Below, in pieces: positions 51,098 through 63,400 of a DNA stretch of 64,000 nt (the stretch's first letter is position 1; the number at the start of each line of letters is the position of its first letter). A program made the position numbers and the translations under genes. The stretch is from Salinicoccus carnicancri Crm. Lineage in GTDB: Bacteria; Bacillota; Bacilli; Staphylococcales; Salinicoccaceae. Location of the stretch: NCBI RefSeq assembly GCF_000330705.1, contig NZ_ANAM01000006.1, forward strand, positions 1 through 64,000, written 5' to 3'. The notes beneath the pieces are model-generated. The model made no database searches, had not been told where the DNA came from, and worked only from the letters and a program-made list of their open reading frames with translations.

Positions 51098-51798
51098 TGC
51101 TGCTGTATGAAGGAAAGGCAAAAAAAATCTTCAAGACTGAAGATCCCGAAGTGCTCCGCATTGAATATAAGGATGAAGTGACTGCCGGCAATGGTGCGAG
51201 ACGTGATTTCATGGAAGGCAAAGGCCGGCTGAACAACCTGATTTCCTCCGATATCTTCAAATATCTTGAGAAAAACGGCGTCAAGTCCCATTTCATCGAA
51301 CGCATCAGCGATACGGAACAGACGGTTAAGCCGGTGGGCATCATTCCGCTTGAAGTGACGGTGCGCAACAGGGCGGCAGGGAGCATCGTCAGGCGGCTCG
51401 GCTTTAAAAGAGGCGATGAATTCACACCGCCGCTTGTGGAATTTTATTATAAAGAAGATGCACTCGATGATCCGATACTGACTGATGACCACGTGCTGAA
51501 GCTCGGCCTTGCTACAAAAGAGGAGATCGGGGAACTTAAGGCGGCGGCGCTCAGAGTTAACAAAGCCCTCACCCGGATGATGGACATGATGGGCATGGAA
51601 CTGGTCGATTTCAAAATCGAATTCGGCAGGGATAATGAGGGGGACATCCTCCTGGCCGATGAAATTTCACCGGATACATGCCGCATATGGGACATTGAGA
51701 CTGATGAGAATTTCGACAAGGATGTCTACCGCAACAGGACAGGCTCACTGATCGACACTTATACAAAATTCTATGAAAAGATGGAGGCAGTAAAATAA
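51097..51798 (+). CDS. purC: SAICAR synthase
   Basis: A 233-residue protein; ATG 51097 shares its A with the purK stop. [29 protein letters not shown] and [12 protein letters not shown] are family motifs. It joins CAIR and aspartate. Confidence 0.95.
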   Translation: MLLYEGKAKKIFKTEDPEVLRIEYKDEVTAGNGARRDFMEGKGRLNNLISSDIFKYLEKNGVKSHFIERISDTEQTVKPVGIIPLEVTVRNRAAGSIVRRLGFKRGDEFTPPLVEFYYKEDALDDPILTDDHVLKLGLATKEEIGELKAAALRVNKALTRMMDMMGMELVDFKIEFGRDNEGDILLADEISPDTCRIWDIETDENFDKDVYRNRTGSLIDTYTKFYEKMEAVK

Positions 51799-52055
51799 TG
51801 AAAAAGGTAGAACTTAAAGTGACATTACAGCAGCAGGTGCTCGATACACAGGGGGAGGCGCTGAACCGTGCAGTGCATGAACTCGGGCATGATGAAATCA
51901 GCAACATCCGTGTAGGGAAAATCCTGAATTTTGACATAGATGAAACCGGGGCGGACAACATTGACAGAATCGTCAAATCCCTGTCTGAACGCCTGTTTAC
52001 CAATACGGTGATTGAAACGTATGAGTATACGATTATGGATGAGGTGTCGGAATGA
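51798..52055 (+). CDS. purS: FGAM synthase subunit PurS
   Basis: An 85-residue protein, [20 protein letters not shown], full length for PurS. It overlaps purC by one base and purQ by four. It holds the small PurL and PurQ together in Gram-positive FGAM synthase. Confidence 0.95.
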   Translation: MKKVELKVTLQQQVLDTQGEALNRAVHELGHDEISNIRVGKILNFDIDETGADNIDRIVKSLSERLFTNTVIETYEYTIMDEVSE

Positions 52056-52732
52056 AGAAATTCGCTGTAGTACAGTTTCCAGGCTCCAACTGTGACCGTG
52101 ACCTGCTGAATGCCGTTTTGAAAGCGGGCGCTGAGGCAGAATTTGTAGACTACAGGGCGGCATCGCTCGCCGGATATGACGGTGTACTGATTCCCGGCGG
52201 TTTCTCCTTCGGCGACTATCTCCGCAGCGGAGCAATGGCGGCGGTCGCCCCGGTTACAAAAGCGATCGAAGAAGCGGCGGATGCGGGAAAGCCGGTTCTC
52301 GGCATATGCAACGGTTTCCAGATCCTGACCGAAATCGGGCTGCTGCCGGGTGCGCTCATCTTCAACGACCAGCACACTTTCGTCTCCCGCGACGAATCGC
52401 TGAAAATCGTCAACAATGAGACATTGTTCACCCGTGGCTACAGGCAGGATGAAGATATCGTGTACCCGGTGGCCCACGGTGAGGGCCACTACTACTGTGA
52501 TGATGCAACATACGAAAGGCTCAAAGCGCACAACCAGATTGTACTGACATACAATGAAAACCCGAACGGCTCGAGGAATGATATTGCGGGAATCGTCAAC
52601 GAACGCGGCAACGTGCTCGGTATGATGCCGCATCCTGAACGGGCGCTTGAGACGCTGCTCGGCAGCGACGATGGATTGAGATTATTTGAGGAATTGATCA
52701 GGTGGGAGGCAAATCATGTCCAGATTCATTGA
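52052..52732 (+). CDS. purQ: FGAM synthase glutaminase subunit
   Basis: A 226-residue class I glutamine amidotransferase. PGSNCDRD at the start, GICNGFQIL with the catalytic Cys, and MPHPERA with the catalytic His. It overlaps purL by 17 bases. Confidence 0.95.
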   Translation: MKKFAVVQFPGSNCDRDLLNAVLKAGAEAEFVDYRAASLAGYDGVLIPGGFSFGDYLRSGAMAAVAPVTKAIEEAADAGKPVLGICNGFQILTEIGLLPGALIFNDQHTFVSRDESLKIVNNETLFTRGYRQDEDIVYPVAHGEGHYYCDDATYERLKAHNQIVLTYNENPNGSRNDIAGIVNERGNVLGMMPHPERALETLLGSDDGLRLFEELIRWEANHVQIH

Positions 52733-54896
52733 ACCAACGACAGAAGATATCAGAAACCAGAAACTCTATGCGGAAATGGGGCTGACGGATGCGGAATACG
52801 ATAAGGTGATCGATATTCTCGGCCGTGAGCCGAACTACACGGAGCTCGGCATTTTCTCTGTAATGTGGAGTGAACATTGCTCGTACAAACATTCAAAACC
52901 TTTCCTTAAACAGTTCCCGACTTCCGGAGACCGCGTACTGATGGGACCGGGCGAAGGTGCGGGTGTTGTGGACATCGGTGACAACCAGGCGGTCGTATTC
53001 AAAGTTGAATCCCATAACCACCCGTCTGCAGTCGAACCCTATCAGGGAGCGGCAACAGGTGTCGGCGGCATCATCCGAGACATCGTCTCCATCGGTGCCC
53101 GTCCAATCGGGCTGCTCAATTCCCTCAGGTTCGGCGAGCTGACTGAAGCGAACAACCGCCGCCTGCTGCGGGGCGTCGTTTCCGGTATCGGCGGCTACGG
53201 CAACTGCATCGGCATACCGACAGTTTCCGGCGAAGTGGAGTTTGATCCCTCATACGACGGGAATCCGCTTGTAAATGCAATGTGCGTGGGCGTAATGGAA
53301 CATGACAAAGTGCAGAAGGGTACGGCGAAAGGTGCAGGCAACAAGGTGATCTACGTCGGCCTCAAGACTGGGCGAGACGGCATCCATGGTGCAACATTCG
53401 CTTCAGAGGAGCTGAGCGAGGAATCGGAGTCCAAACGCCCGTCCGTGCAGATTGGCGATCCATTCACGGGCAAGAAGCTCATGGAAGCGACACTTGCGGC
53501 CATCGACCAGCCCGAACTCGTCGGCATCCAGGACATGGGTGCGGCCGGTCTTACTTCTTCCAGCTCTGAAATGGCGGCCAAAGGCGAAGCGGGCATGAAC
53601 CTTTACCTGGATCAGGTGCCGGTGAGGGAAGAGGGGATTTCCCCATATGAAATGATGCTTTCCGAAACGCAGGAGCGCATGCTGCTTGTTGTTGAAGACG
53701 GTACGGAGCAGAAGTTCCTGGACATGTTCGAAGGTTTTGAGCTTGATGCGGCTGTGATCGGCGAGGTGACGGATTCGGACAGGCTGAAACTTTACTACGG
53801 AGATGAATTGTATGCGGATATCCCGGTACAGCCACTGTCCGACGAAGCACCGGTCTACATCTTGGAAGGAGAAAAACCGGAGACGGGTGAAAAGGTCTAT
53901 GACTACTCAAAAGAGGATCTGAACCGAGTGTTCGATGAGCTGGTTGGCCATCCTACACATGGTTCCAAGCGCTACATCTACGAACAGTATGACAACCAGG
54001 TCGGTTCGAACACGGTGCAGAAGTCCGGGTTCGGCTCCGGTGTCGTCAGGGTTGAAGGAACACAGAAGGCGATAGCGATGGCAATCGACGGCAAGAGCCG
54101 CTATGTGTACGCGGATCCATACAATGGCGGCAAGGAAGTCGTCGCGCAGACGTTCAGAAGCATCATAGCGACTGGTGCAGAGCCGCTTGCGATGACGGAC
54201 TGCCTGAACTACGGCAGCCCTGAAAACCCTGAAATCTACAACCAGCTTGAAGAATCGACGAAAGGGATGGCAGAAGCCTGCCGTGCACTCGCAACGCCGG
54301 TCGTCTCCGGCAACGTGAGCCTGTATAATGAAAACCGAACTGCTTCCATCCTGCCGACACCGGTCATCGGTATGGTCGGACTCATCGAGGATGTGAATTT
54401 CATGGACGGCCTGTCCATCGGAGCGGGCGACGCACTGTATCTGGTGGGTGAAACGGAGAAAGCATTCGCCGGCAGCCAGATCGAGAAACTGATTGATGAT
54501 GAAGTGTCGAAGCAGGTCCGCAATATCGACCTTGAGCTTGAATACAGCCGTGGCATGGATCTGCGCCGGCGCCTTACAGAAGGTGATATCAGGAAGATAT
54601 CCCCGGTGGGGCGCGGGGGCATCGCTGTCAAACTGGCACAGCTCGCCGCATACCATGGACTCGGAGTGGATGTTTCCATGGATGTCGACGGGGAGGATCT
54701 ATTCGCCGAGAATGCATCAAGGTACATCGTCGTTTCGGATGCAGGAAAAGAAATCAAAGATGCGGTGCAGATAGGAAGACTGACAGCAGAAGGGGTCAGA
54801 ATCAAAGCACGCGATGTGGAAATCAGCAGGGATCTTGCTGAAGTTGCAGAAGCGTGGGAAGGGGCAATCCCGAAATGTATGACATCCGTGGATTGA
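52716..54896 (+). CDS. purL: FGAM synthase large subunit (small PurL form)
   Basis: A 726-residue protein. [35 protein letters not shown] and the second AIRS-like half with SGNVSLYNE are typical. The length is that of the Gram-positive form needing PurS and PurQ. It overlaps purF by 22 bases. Confidence 0.95.
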   Translation: MSRFIEPTTEDIRNQKLYAEMGLTDAEYDKVIDILGREPNYTELGIFSVMWSEHCSYKHSKPFLKQFPTSGDRVLMGPGEGAGVVDIGDNQAVVFKVESHNHPSAVEPYQGAATGVGGIIRDIVSIGARPIGLLNSLRFGELTEANNRRLLRGVVSGIGGYGNCIGIPTVSGEVEFDPSYDGNPLVNAMCVGVMEHDKVQKGTAKGAGNKVIYVGLKTGRDGIHGATFASEELSEESESKRPSVQIGDPFTGKKLMEATLAAIDQPELVGIQDMGAAGLTSSSSEMAAKGEAGMNLYLDQVPVREEGISPYEMMLSETQERMLLVVEDGTEQKFLDMFEGFELDAAVIGEVTDSDRLKLYYGDELYADIPVQPLSDEAPVYILEGEKPETGEKVYDYSKEDLNRVFDELVGHPTHGSKRYIYEQYDNQVGSNTVQKSGFGSGVVRVEGTQKAIAMAIDGKSRYVYADPYNGGKEVVAQTFRSIIATGAEPLAMTDCLNYGSPENPEIYNQLEESTKGMAEACRALATPVVSGNVSLYNENRTASILPTPVIGMVGLIEDVNFMDGLSIGAGDALYLVGETEKAFAGSQIEKLIDDEVSKQVRNIDLELEYSRGMDLRRRLTEGDIRKISPVGRGGIAVKLAQLAAYHGLGVDVSMDVDGEDLFAENASRYIVVSDAGKEIKDAVQIGRLTAEGVRIKARDVEISRDLAEVAEAWEGAIPKCMTSVD

Positions 54897-56293
54897 ACGA
54901 AGAGTGCGGAATATTCGGAGTATGGAATCATGAGCGTGCAAGTGAGCTGACGTATATCGGTCTCCACAGCCTGCAGCACAGGGGCCAGGAGGGCGCTGGT
55001 ATCGTATGCTCTAATGGCGAGTATCTGTTCGGCGCCCGCGGCATGGGTCTCCTGACCGATGCGCTGTCCAAGGACCAGCTGGTCTCCCTGCGCGAGTTCC
55101 CGCATGCCATCGGGCACGTGAGGTATGCGACGACCGGCGGCAGCGAGCTGTCCAACGTACAGCCTTTCCTGTTCAAGAGCCATCGTGGTGACCTTGGCCT
55201 CGCCCATAACGGCAACCTGGTGAACGCGGTAAGGCTCCGGGAGGCACTGGAGGATGATGGTGCGATTTTCCAGACGTCCTCCGATTCGGAAGTTCTGGCA
55301 CATCTGCTGCGCAAGAATAAGAGCAGTGACAGGAAGACGCGCATGAAATCTGCACTCAGGCAGCTTAAGGGTGCATTCGCCTTGGTCGTGCTGGATGAGG
55401 ATTCACTGACGATTGCGCTCGATGACCACGGCGTCCGCCCGCTCATGCTCGGTAAGATAGATGACTCATACTGTGTGGCCAGTGAGACGTGTGCATTTAC
55501 GGCGACCGGTGCGGAGTATATCCGTGATATCGAGCCCGGGGAGCTGATTACACTGAGTGATGACGGCATCGATTTCGACAGATACACAGAGAGTGAGAAG
55601 CCGAATATGTGCTCGATGGAATATATATACTTCGCACGGGCGGATTCCGAATTCCGTCACACTTCAACATATACGATCCGCAAATCGCTCGGCAAACAAC
55701 TGGCCAAAGAGATGGATGTGGATGCAGATATCGTCATCGGTGTCCCGGATTCGAGTCTGGCCGCAGCCAAGGGATTCTCGGAGGAGACAGGCATCAGGCA
55801 GGAGCAGGGGCTCCTGAAGAACCGCTACGTCGGCAGGACGTTCATATCCCCGGGGCAGGAAGCGCGTGAACGTGCTGTGCGCATGAAGCTCTCACCCGTG
55901 CGGGATGTTGTTGAAGGGAAACGGATCATCGTCATCGACGACTCCATCGTCCGGGGGACGACGAGCCGATTCATCGTTAAGGCACTCAGGAAGGCGGGGG
56001 CAAAAGAGGTGCATATGGGCGTATCTTCACCACCGCTTAAAAACCCATGTTTTTACGGCATCGATGTTTCCACCCATGCGGAAATCATTGCATCACAGAA
56101 ATCCACTGAGGAGATCCGTGAGGAAATCGATGCGGACTCCCTGACATACCTGTCGGTGAATGCGATGCATGACGTCTATCGTTCATACGGTTCAAGAGGG
56201 CAGTGTGATGCATGCTTTACGGGGGATTATCCGATTGAAATCATCGACCAGGTCCTGCCTCAGGAAAAAGACCTGAAGACGAAAGGAGTCTGA
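54875..56293 (+). CDS. purF: Amidophosphoribosyltransferase
   Basis: A 472-residue protein; ATG 54875 ([15 protein letters not shown]). A 10-residue propeptide precedes the N-terminal nucleophile Cys11, as in the Bacillus enzyme. Glutaminase domain [18 protein letters not shown] motif [14 protein letters not shown]. Fe-S cluster Cys are present near residues 396 and 444-447 (CDACF). First committed step of the pathway. Confidence 0.95.
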   Translation: MYDIRGLNEECGIFGVWNHERASELTYIGLHSLQHRGQEGAGIVCSNGEYLFGARGMGLLTDALSKDQLVSLREFPHAIGHVRYATTGGSELSNVQPFLFKSHRGDLGLAHNGNLVNAVRLREALEDDGAIFQTSSDSEVLAHLLRKNKSSDRKTRMKSALRQLKGAFALVVLDEDSLTIALDDHGVRPLMLGKIDDSYCVASETCAFTATGAEYIRDIEPGELITLSDDGIDFDRYTESEKPNMCSMEYIYFARADSEFRHTSTYTIRKSLGKQLAKEMDVDADIVIGVPDSSLAAAKGFSEETGIRQEQGLLKNRYVGRTFISPGQEARERAVRMKLSPVRDVVEGKRIIVIDDSIVRGTTSRFIVKALRKAGAKEVHMGVSSPPLKNPCFYGIDVSTHAEIIASQKSTEEIREEIDADSLTYLSVNAMHDVYRSYGSRGQCDACFTGDYPIEIIDQVLPQEKDLKTKGV

Positions 56294-56294
56294 C

Positions 56295-57317
56295 ATGTCA
56301 GAACAATACAAGAAGGCCGGTGTCGACATCGAAGCCGGCTATGAAGCGGTTGAAAGAATGAAGACCCATGTCCGGCGCACGATGCGCAGTGAAGTCATCG
56401 GGGGCCTGGGCGGCTTCGGTGCGGCATTCGACCTGTCCGCGCTCAATATGAAGTCGCCGGTGCTCGTATCGGGTACGGACGGTGTCGGCACGAAACTCAA
56501 GCTTGCAATCGATCACGGCCGTCACAATACCATCGGCATCGATGCGGTGGCGATGTGTGTAAACGATATACTGACAACCGGCGCCGAGCCGCTTTATTTC
56601 CTCGATTACATCGCTGTCAATAAAGTGGTTCCGGAAATGGTTGCTGACATCGTGGATGGTGTATCGGAAGGCTGCGTGCAGGCCGGCTGTGCACTGATCG
56701 GCGGGGAGACTGCCGAAATGGGAGAGATGTACGGCAGCGGTGAATACGATATCGCCGGCTTCGCCGCCGGCGCAGTGGAGAAGGATGAGTATATCGACGG
56801 CTCCGGCGTGAAGCCGGGTGACAGGATCATTGGACTGACTTCAAGCGGCATCCATTCCAACGGCTACAGTCTGGTGAGGAAACTCATTGCCGACAATGAT
56901 ATTGATGTAAACAAGGACCTTGACGGCAGATCCATCATCGATCAGCTGCTTGAACCGACGCGCATCTATGTAAAAAGTGTGCAGGCGCTCATGGCAAAAG
57001 TCGAAGTCAAAGCGATGAGCCATATTACCGGCGGGGGATTCATCGAAAACATTCCACGTGCGCTGCCCGGGCATCTCGGTGCTGATGTTGATGTGAGCGG
57101 CATTGAAGTGCCCCGCATCATCTCATGGCTGCTCGAACTCGGCGGAATCGACTCCCGAGAAGCATACAATGTTTTCAATATGGGGATTGGCTTCATAGTT
57201 GCAGTTGATGAAAAGGATGCGGACGAGGCACTCCGTGCACTTGAGTCGGCGGGTGAATCCCCACAGATCATCGGTACTGTAACCGGGGAAAGCGGAGTCA
57301 GGATCCATGGTCGTTAA
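56295..57317 (+). CDS. purM: AIR synthase
   Basis: A 340-residue protein with [29 protein letters not shown] and [11 protein letters not shown]. It starts one base after purF and overlaps purN by 11 bases. Confidence 0.95.
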   Translation: MSEQYKKAGVDIEAGYEAVERMKTHVRRTMRSEVIGGLGGFGAAFDLSALNMKSPVLVSGTDGVGTKLKLAIDHGRHNTIGIDAVAMCVNDILTTGAEPLYFLDYIAVNKVVPEMVADIVDGVSEGCVQAGCALIGGETAEMGEMYGSGEYDIAGFAAGAVEKDEYIDGSGVKPGDRIIGLTSSGIHSNGYSLVRKLIADNDIDVNKDLDGRSIIDQLLEPTRIYVKSVQALMAKVEVKAMSHITGGGFIENIPRALPGHLGADVDVSGIEVPRIISWLLELGGIDSREAYNVFNMGIGFIVAVDEKDADEALRALESAGESPQIIGTVTGESGVRIHGR

Positions 57318-57876
57318 AGCGGCGGTACTCGCCTCCGGCGGCGGTTCGAATTTCGAGAATCTTGTCAGGCATTCAGGCGGCATCGGCATGGATATTGAAG
57401 TCATGGTCACTGATCACGGGGAAGCCCATGCAATCAGGCGCGCCGGCAGGCTTGGGGTGCCAGTGCGCGTATTCCAGCGGGAAGATTTTGAGTCGGGGGC
57501 GGCCCATGAGCATGCGATACTCGAAGCACTGCATGAATTTGAAGTGGAGTATGTGCTGCTTGCAGGCTATATGCGCATACTCTCGCGCCATTTCATAGAG
57601 GCGTACGAGCACCGGATCATCAACCTTCATCCGTCCCTGCTCCCTTCATTCAAGGGTAGAAACGGGATAGCCGATGCATATGATTATGGGGTGAAGGTGA
57701 CCGGTGTGACGGTCCATTTCGTGGATTCAGGTATAGACACAGGCGAAATCATTGCCCAGGAGGCGATTGAAATCTCTGAAAATGATACACTTGAACTGTT
57801 GGAGGAAAAAATCCACAGTCTCGAATATGAACTTTATCCAAAAGCGTTAAAAAAAGTGATTGAAGGTGTCGAATGA
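57307..57876 (+). CDS. purN: GAR formyltransferase
   Basis: A 189-residue protein. [13 protein letters not shown], the catalytic [13 protein letters not shown] and [17 protein letters not shown] (Asp). Uses 10-formyl-THF, the product of FolD. Overlaps purH by 4 bases. Confidence 0.95.
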   Translation: MVVKAAVLASGGGSNFENLVRHSGGIGMDIEVMVTDHGEAHAIRRAGRLGVPVRVFQREDFESGAAHEHAILEALHEFEVEYVLLAGYMRILSRHFIEAYEHRIINLHPSLLPSFKGRNGIADAYDYGVKVTGVTVHFVDSGIDTGEIIAQEAIEISENDTLELLEEKIHSLEYELYPKALKKVIEGVE

Positions 57877-59354
57877 TGAAAAAAGCATTGATCAGCGTTT
57901 CTGATAAAAGCGGTCTGGAAGCTTTCGTCCGCGGTCTTGCCCGGAATGACTATGAAATCTATTCGACCGGAGGGACAAAAAAGGCAATTGAATCCTTCGG
58001 TGTGGCAGTCGAAGGCGTAGACGCCCTGACAGATTTTGAAGAGATCATGGACGGCCGTGTCAAGACGCTCCATCCGGCAGTCCACGGCGGCATACTTGCC
58101 GACCGGGACAATCCGGAGCACATGGAGGAACTGAAGAAGAATGGCATTGAAACGATCGACCTTGTGGCCGTCAATCTCTATCCTTTCAAGGAGACCGTCA
58201 GGAAGGAAGGGATCTCAGAAAATGAAGCGGTCGAGAACATCGATATCGGCGGCCCGACGATGCTGCGCGCCGCAGCGAAGAATTTCAGGCATGTGACGAC
58301 AGTCGTGGATCCCGAGGATTACGGGGAAGTGATCCAGAAGATAGAGGAGGACACGCTGGATATTACATACCGGCGGGGTCTGATGATCAAAGTGTTCAGC
58401 CACACGAATGATTACGACCAGGCGATCGTGAATCATTTCAGCCAGGCGGAGGAGGTGCTGCGCTATGGGGAGAATCCGCATCAGACCGCCCGTCTCGTCC
58501 GCACATCCGCTAAGCACAATACCATACTGAATGCGGATGTGCTTCACGGCAAGGCGCTTTCCTACAACAATCTGCGGGATGCGGATGCGGCCTTCGCGCT
58601 GGCAAAAAAATTCGACATGCCTGCAGCAGTGGCAGTAAAGCATATGAACCCGTGCGGTGTGGGTACAGGGGAGACGATTGCAGAGGCGTTCAAAAATGCG
58701 CATGAGGCAGACTCCCAGTCCATATTCGGCGGCATTGTTGCGCTGAACAAGACAATCGACAAAGAGACTGCCGAGCAGCTCCACAGCATCTTCCTCGAAG
58801 TGATCATCGCTCCCGGCTTCGATGAAGCGGCGTTAGAAGTGCTGACACAGAAGAAGAATGTCCGCCTGCTCGAAGTGGACTTCCATGAAGATGAGCATGC
58901 GGAGGAGTTCGTCAGTGTATCCGGGGGTTACCTTGTGCAGTCTGAGGATACCGGCTCGCTCAGGGAAGATGACATCAAAGTTGTTACAGAAGCCAGCCCG
59001 ACCAGGGACCAGATGAAAGCCATGGCCCTTGCCTGGGAAGTGGCCAAACACGTCAAAAGTAACGCCATCGTCCTTGCGAACGACCGGCAGACAGTGGGGA
59101 TCGGAGCGGGACAGATGAACCGCGTCGGTGCTCTGAAAATCGCAATCGACCGGGCGCTTGAGCTCGGAGATAATGTTGTCATGGCAAGCGACGGATTCTT
59201 CCCGATGCCGGATACCGTCGAGCTTGCGCATGAACACGGCATAAAGTCCATCATCCAGCCTGGTGGTTCCAAGCGGGATCAGGAATCCATCGACTACTGT
59301 GACGCTCATGACATGGCGATGGTCGTAACAGGCATGCGCCACTTCAAACATTAA
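57873..59354 (+). CDS. purH: AICAR transformylase/IMP cyclohydrolase
   Basis: A 493-residue bifunctional enzyme. N-terminal cyclohydrolase: [18 protein letters not shown] and [16 protein letters not shown]-terminal transformylase: [14 protein letters not shown] and [14 protein letters not shown]. Catalyses the last two steps to IMP. Confidence 0.95.
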   Translation: MMKKALISVSDKSGLEAFVRGLARNDYEIYSTGGTKKAIESFGVAVEGVDALTDFEEIMDGRVKTLHPAVHGGILADRDNPEHMEELKKNGIETIDLVAVNLYPFKETVRKEGISENEAVENIDIGGPTMLRAAAKNFRHVTTVVDPEDYGEVIQKIEEDTLDITYRRGLMIKVFSHTNDYDQAIVNHFSQAEEVLRYGENPHQTARLVRTSAKHNTILNADVLHGKALSYNNLRDADAAFALAKKFDMPAAVAVKHMNPCGVGTGETIAEAFKNAHEADSQSIFGGIVALNKTIDKETAEQLHSIFLEVIIAPGFDEAALEVLTQKKNVRLLEVDFHEDEHAEEFVSVSGGYLVQSEDTGSLREDDIKVVTEASPTRDQMKAMALAWEVAKHVKSNAIVLANDRQTVGIGAGQMNRVGALKIAIDRALELGDNVVMASDGFFPMPDTVELAHEHGIKSIIQPGGSKRDQESIDYCDAHDMAMVVTGMRHFKH

Positions 59355-59421
59355 TATGCATATATAACAGATGGTCCCGAGCGGACATGGGAGTCCCTCT
59401 TACACTGAAAGGAGCAGACTT

Positions 59422-60666
59422 ATGAATGTAGCGGTGATCGGCGGCGGAGGCCGCGAACACGCTCTGGTGAGAAAATTTGCAGAATCCAGTAAAGTAGACC
59501 GGATATTTGCGATACCGGGCAATGCCGGAATGTCAGATGTTGCCGAGGTGATCCACGGTGTTACGGAAAATGATTTCGAAGCCATTGCCGGCGTCTGTCT
59601 TGAGAATGAAGTCGAGTGGGTGGTTGTCGGACCGGAAGCGCCGCTGACTGCAGGAATCGTGGATTACCTCGAGGACGAACACGACATCAGAGTATTTGGC
59701 CCGAGAAAGAAAGAGGCGCAGATGGAGTCCTCCAAAGCCTTCACTAAAGAATTGATGGAGAAATACGATATACCGACGGCGAAGTTTGCACGCTTTGATG
59801 ATTATGATGCGGCCCGTTCCCATATCGAAAGCGAGGGGGCCCCGATAGTCCTGAAAAAAGACGGGCTTGCGGCGGGCAAGGGCGTAGTGGTTGCGATGGA
59901 TATGGACGAAGCGCTGGCCGGCCTGGATGAACTGATGGATGACGGCAGTCCGGTTGTGATCGAGGAATTCCTGGAAGGGGAAGAGTTCTCACTCATGGTT
60001 CTCGTCAATGGTGAATATACCCATTCGTTCGAGATGATTGCACAGGACCATAAGCGCGCATTCGACGGGGATACCGGTCCCAATACTGGCGGCATGGGTG
60101 CCTATGCACCCGTCAGCCATATCGATGAATCCCACCGTACTGAAGCGATCGAGAAAATCGTCAAGCCCGTTGCCAAAGGCATGGTGGAAGAGGGGCTTGA
60201 GTATTTCGGCATCCTCTATCTCGGTGCCATGGTGACTTCAGAAGGTGTCAAAGTGATAGAATTCAATGCACGCTTCGGGGACCCGGAGGCCCAGATCCTA
60301 CTTTCGTTGATGGAGGATGATCTCGGAGAGGTACTGGAGAAAGTCCACCGTAAAGAGCCTTTCGAGCTCCGCTTCAAACCCGGATGCATGGTCGGTGTCA
60401 TGCTCGCAAGTCATGGGTATCCGAAAGCCTATCAAAAAGATAAGTATGTAGAGTTCGATGCCGTCCGTGATGACTGCTATATCAGCGGGTTGCGCCAGGA
60501 TATGGATGGTCTGTATATGACATCCGGCGGTCGGGTGCTGCTCGTCACCGGCTATGGCGAAACAGTGGACCAGGCAGTGAAGGCGGCATACGACAATGTC
60601 GGGCAGGTGAAGTTTGACGAGGGCGATCTGTTCTTCAGAAAAGACATTGCCCACAGGGCTTTATGA
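59422..60666 (+). CDS. purD: GAR synthetase
   Basis: A 414-residue ATP-grasp enzyme; ATG 59422 with AAAGGAG, preferred to an upstream start in the 67-base gap. NVAVIGGGGREHALVRKF, KDGLAAGKGVVVA and EFNARFGDPEAQ are conserved. Last gene of the operon. Confidence 0.95.
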   Translation: MNVAVIGGGGREHALVRKFAESSKVDRIFAIPGNAGMSDVAEVIHGVTENDFEAIAGVCLENEVEWVVVGPEAPLTAGIVDYLEDEHDIRVFGPRKKEAQMESSKAFTKELMEKYDIPTAKFARFDDYDAARSHIESEGAPIVLKKDGLAAGKGVVVAMDMDEALAGLDELMDDGSPVVIEEFLEGEEFSLMVLVNGEYTHSFEMIAQDHKRAFDGDTGPNTGGMGAYAPVSHIDESHRTEAIEKIVKPVAKGMVEEGLEYFGILYLGAMVTSEGVKVIEFNARFGDPEAQILLSLMEDDLGEVLEKVHRKEPFELRFKPGCMVGVMLASHGYPKAYQKDKYVEFDAVRDDCYISGLRQDMDGLYMTSGGRVLLVTGYGETVDQAVKAAYDNVGQVKFDEGDLFFRKDIAHRAL

Positions 60667-60691
60667 TGAACCGGAACAATATAGGCACACT

Positions 60692-60730
60692 GCAATACCC
60701 CGGATGAGATGCGTCCGGGGTATTGCTTAT
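60692..60730 (+). terminator. Terminator of the purine operon
   Basis: GCAATACCCCGG and CCGGGGTATTGC form a 12-bp stem. The tail is TTATTCC, weak in T. Confidence 0.75.
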
Positions 60731-60885
60731 TCCACAGGTATCCTGGGCCTCTTCAAACTGTTTTCCAGCAATTGAAACATATGCGGACTTCCAGTGCGAA
60801 TTACAACGTCCCTGTTCAGTAAACTGTAACTTACAAATCAGAGTCCGCGGATACCTGGTACTGCTTTATGGTTTTTTCATTCAGC

Positions 60886-61077
60886 CTATTCAAATGAATC
60901 CTGGATTTCCTTTTCAGTCCTGTCGGTGCCTTCCTCGTCGCTTTCGAGGTCTTTGCCCTTCGGCACTTTGCGGTCTTCGTCATTTTCCACTTCATCCGCA
61001 GGATTCTCTTTCTCACGCGCCTTTTCGGCGGCATCTACCAGTTCTTCTTTTTTATCTTTCTCATCTTTGAAGCTCAT
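60886..61077 (-). CDS. Small acidic hydrophilic protein, SigB-type promoter
   Basis: A 63-residue protein; ATG 61075-61077 with GGGAGTG. About half of the residues are Glu, Asp or Lys (KDEKDKKEELVDAAEKARE...), with no hydrophobic core. The promoter is an almost perfect SigB site. A general stress or osmoprotective role is inferred. The 150 bases between it and the purine terminator hold nothing recognised. Confidence 0.6.
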   Translation of the reverse strand: MSFKDEKDKKEELVDAAEKAREKENPADEVENDEDRKVPKGKDLESDEEGTDRTEKEIQDSFE

Positions 61078-61143
61078 TTGGTAATCACTCCCAATCAGGC
61101 ATGGATATCATATAATGTTATTTCTTATCTGTATTACTATTAG

Positions 61144-61169
61144 ATACCCAAGTGTCATGTATGATAAAC
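61144..61169 (-). promoter_or_regulatory. SigB promoter
   Basis: Minus strand GTTTAT, 14 bases, GGGTAT; one base from consensus. Confidence 0.75.
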
Positions 61170-61272
61170 ATGTTTTACCGCCGGTGTGAAAGTTTATGTG
61201 TCCCCGGTACTATGATTCAATGCATTGTGAAGGATATTCCTCTATAATGGGAGTGGATTGAGGTGAAACTGA

Positions 61273-62517
61273 ATGAAAAAGATCAAACAGCAGAGCGAAG
61301 TCTATACCAGTATACTGCTCGGTGTATTCTTTGTGCTGCTTGGCATATTCGTACTATTCAATACAGGGCATATCCGCATCGGAACAGCGGAAGTGGATGA
61401 GTCGGAAATCAGGACGGTCTTCGATCTGATAAATGCATTCTTCCTGGAAGGGACCACTGTCCTGAGCATGCTGATCGGTGAATTTCCAATCATCGCCGGT
61501 ATACTCATCATAGTTTTTGGCGGTTTCATGCTGAAGGTTGCACAGACGATCAGACAGACGACAGAGTATGATACAGGCCTGTCGTTTTTCTTCATCGGCC
61601 TGTCATTCTTCCTGTTCATCATAACAACCGTCCTGATGCACCAGGTATACGGATGGTTCTCACTGCTGTATCTGCTGGCGTTCATCGTCCATATGCTTTA
61701 TAACATATTCAATGAATACCTGGACCCCGCACACCGGAAAGAGCACTATATGATCATTCTTGCAGTGTACGGAATCGCCTATTTCTTTACGCAGAACGCT
61801 GTGTACTCCAATATTGAGAGGGCGACGACCCCTACGGACGTACTGTCTATAAACACTTTCTTTACACTTATCTGGGTGCTGTCGCTGCTCTCTCTCGGTG
61901 TCGGGGTGTTCCTGTCCAAGTCCAAAAACCTGCTCAAAAAACCGAGGAAAGAGGAGGATGCTGCACTGTCGCGGAAGAGCAGGCGCCAGAAGCTCGACCC
62001 GAACCAGTTCCTCGGATTCTCAGAAAAGCTTTATGATTTCCGGAACAGGCTGCTCGAGCGGACGAAAAAATTCCTTGAAGTCGACTTTCCGTCATGGCTG
62101 AAGGCAAACTATGTCGAACTCCTTTTGGGCACAATCGTCCTGTTCTTCATACTGATAGAGTTCAACAACCGCCACGGCGTATTCACAGAAGGATATTTCA
62201 GGATTTCGCAGATGAAATACATCTACGAATGGGTGAACCTGTTCCTGGCACTTGCGCTCGCTGCCGCCTATCTGTTCTTTACATTTTTCAATATGACACA
62301 GAACAAATTCTATCACAGGCAGATGATCATCATCGTACTCCTGTGGCTGAAGCTCACAACGAGCCTCTTCATCACACTGTTCAATGATGTCGAACTTTCA
62401 CTTTTCATCCTGCCGTTCAACATCCTGCTCGTAATGGTGTCGACACCGCTTGTGCTTATCAGCATATTCAAAGACTTTGAAAGGGGTAATGATAATGAAA
62501 GGATTAAAGCATCATGA
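61273..62517 (+). CDS. Polytopic membrane protein of unknown function
   Basis: A 414-residue protein with about ten hydrophobic segments, grouped at residues 10-190 and 285-400. A charged cytoplasmic loop lies between them (KSKNLLKKPRKEEDAALSRK). No transporter signature is recognised. It overlaps the start of hutG by 23 bases, so they are co-transcribed. TATAAT lies at 61243-61248. Confidence 0.6.
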   Translation: MKKIKQQSEVYTSILLGVFFVLLGIFVLFNTGHIRIGTAEVDESEIRTVFDLINAFFLEGTTVLSMLIGEFPIIAGILIIVFGGFMLKVAQTIRQTTEYDTGLSFFFIGLSFFLFIITTVLMHQVYGWFSLLYLLAFIVHMLYNIFNEYLDPAHRKEHYMIILAVYGIAYFFTQNAVYSNIERATTPTDVLSINTFFTLIWVLSLLSLGVGVFLSKSKNLLKKPRKEEDAALSRKSRRQKLDPNQFLGFSEKLYDFRNRLLERTKKFLEVDFPSWLKANYVELLLGTIVLFFILIEFNNRHGVFTEGYFRISQMKYIYEWVNLFLALALAAAYLFFTFFNMTQNKFYHRQMIIIVLLWLKLTTSLFITLFNDVELSLFILPFNILLVMVSTPLVLISIFKDFERGNDNERIKAS

Positions 62518-63400
62518 ATACAGCGGCCGCGTTGATGATGAAAACAAACCGGAGCGGTTCCACCAGGTGGTAAAACAATGGGCGGAAGGCACCGGGAGCG
62601 GCAGACCGGTCTTCATCGGCTTTTGTTCCGAGGAAGGGGTGCGCCGCAACAAGGGACGACCCGGTGCGAAGGGGGGTCCATATAAAGTCAGGGAGAAGAT
62701 GGCTTCCCTCCCCTATACAGATACCGTCTTCGACTACGGCAGCATCAGCGCCGAACAGGATCTGGAAGCATCACAGGAGGCGCTCGGTCAATGCGTGGCC
62801 GAAGTCTTCGCCAACGGCCAGTTTCCGATGATCGTGGGCGGTGGGCATGAGACTCTGTATGGCCATTATCTTGGCGTGCGCAGACATTATCCGGATGCCA
62901 GGGTCGCCGTCGTGAATCTGGATGCACATTTCGATATGCGGGATGAAGCCCCGTCTTCAGGCACTATGTTCCATCAGATACTGACCGGGGATGAAAACAT
63001 CGACTATTTCGTGTTTGGCATCCAGTCCGGAGCGAATACAAAAACTTTATTCGACGCTGCAGATGCATTCGGTGTCAAATATGCACTGATCGAAGAAATG
63101 AGAAATACCGGGATATTTGAAGAGTCGCTTGAATCACTTGGGGAATATGACGCTGTATTTGCAACTCTGTGCATGGATTCCGTGCAGCAGGGAGTGGCTC
63201 CCGGGACGAGCGCGCCATCACCGAACGGCTTTACAGCGTCGGAAGTGCACGAGTTGGTCGGGAACCTTGCGAAACTTCCGAACATCGTGAGTTTCGACAT
63301 CAGCGAAGTGGCACCACGGCTTGATATAGATGAACGTACCAGCGGACTGGCAGCCAGCCTGTTCCACAGGTTCATGATAGAAAAGGAGACTTTCAGATGA
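62495..63400 (+). CDS. hutG: Formimidoylglutamase
   Basis: A 301-residue arginase/agmatinase-fold protein; ATG 62495 with AAAGGGG. Metal ligands lie in VGGGHETLYGH and NLDAHFDMR. The third metal motif reads LCMDSVQQGVAPGTSAP, in place of the D-x-D of arginases but in line with some HutG proteins. It splits formimidoylglutamate into glutamate and formamide in histidine breakdown. No other hut gene is in the window. Confidence 0.8.
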   Translation: MKGLKHHEYSGRVDDENKPERFHQVVKQWAEGTGSGRPVFIGFCSEEGVRRNKGRPGAKGGPYKVREKMASLPYTDTVFDYGSISAEQDLEASQEALGQCVAEVFANGQFPMIVGGGHETLYGHYLGVRRHYPDARVAVVNLDAHFDMRDEAPSSGTMFHQILTGDENIDYFVFGIQSGANTKTLFDAADAFGVKYALIEEMRNTGIFEESLESLGEYDAVFATLCMDSVQQGVAPGTSAPSPNGFTASEVHELVGNLAKLPNIVSFDISEVAPRLDIDERTSGLAASLFHRFMIEKETFR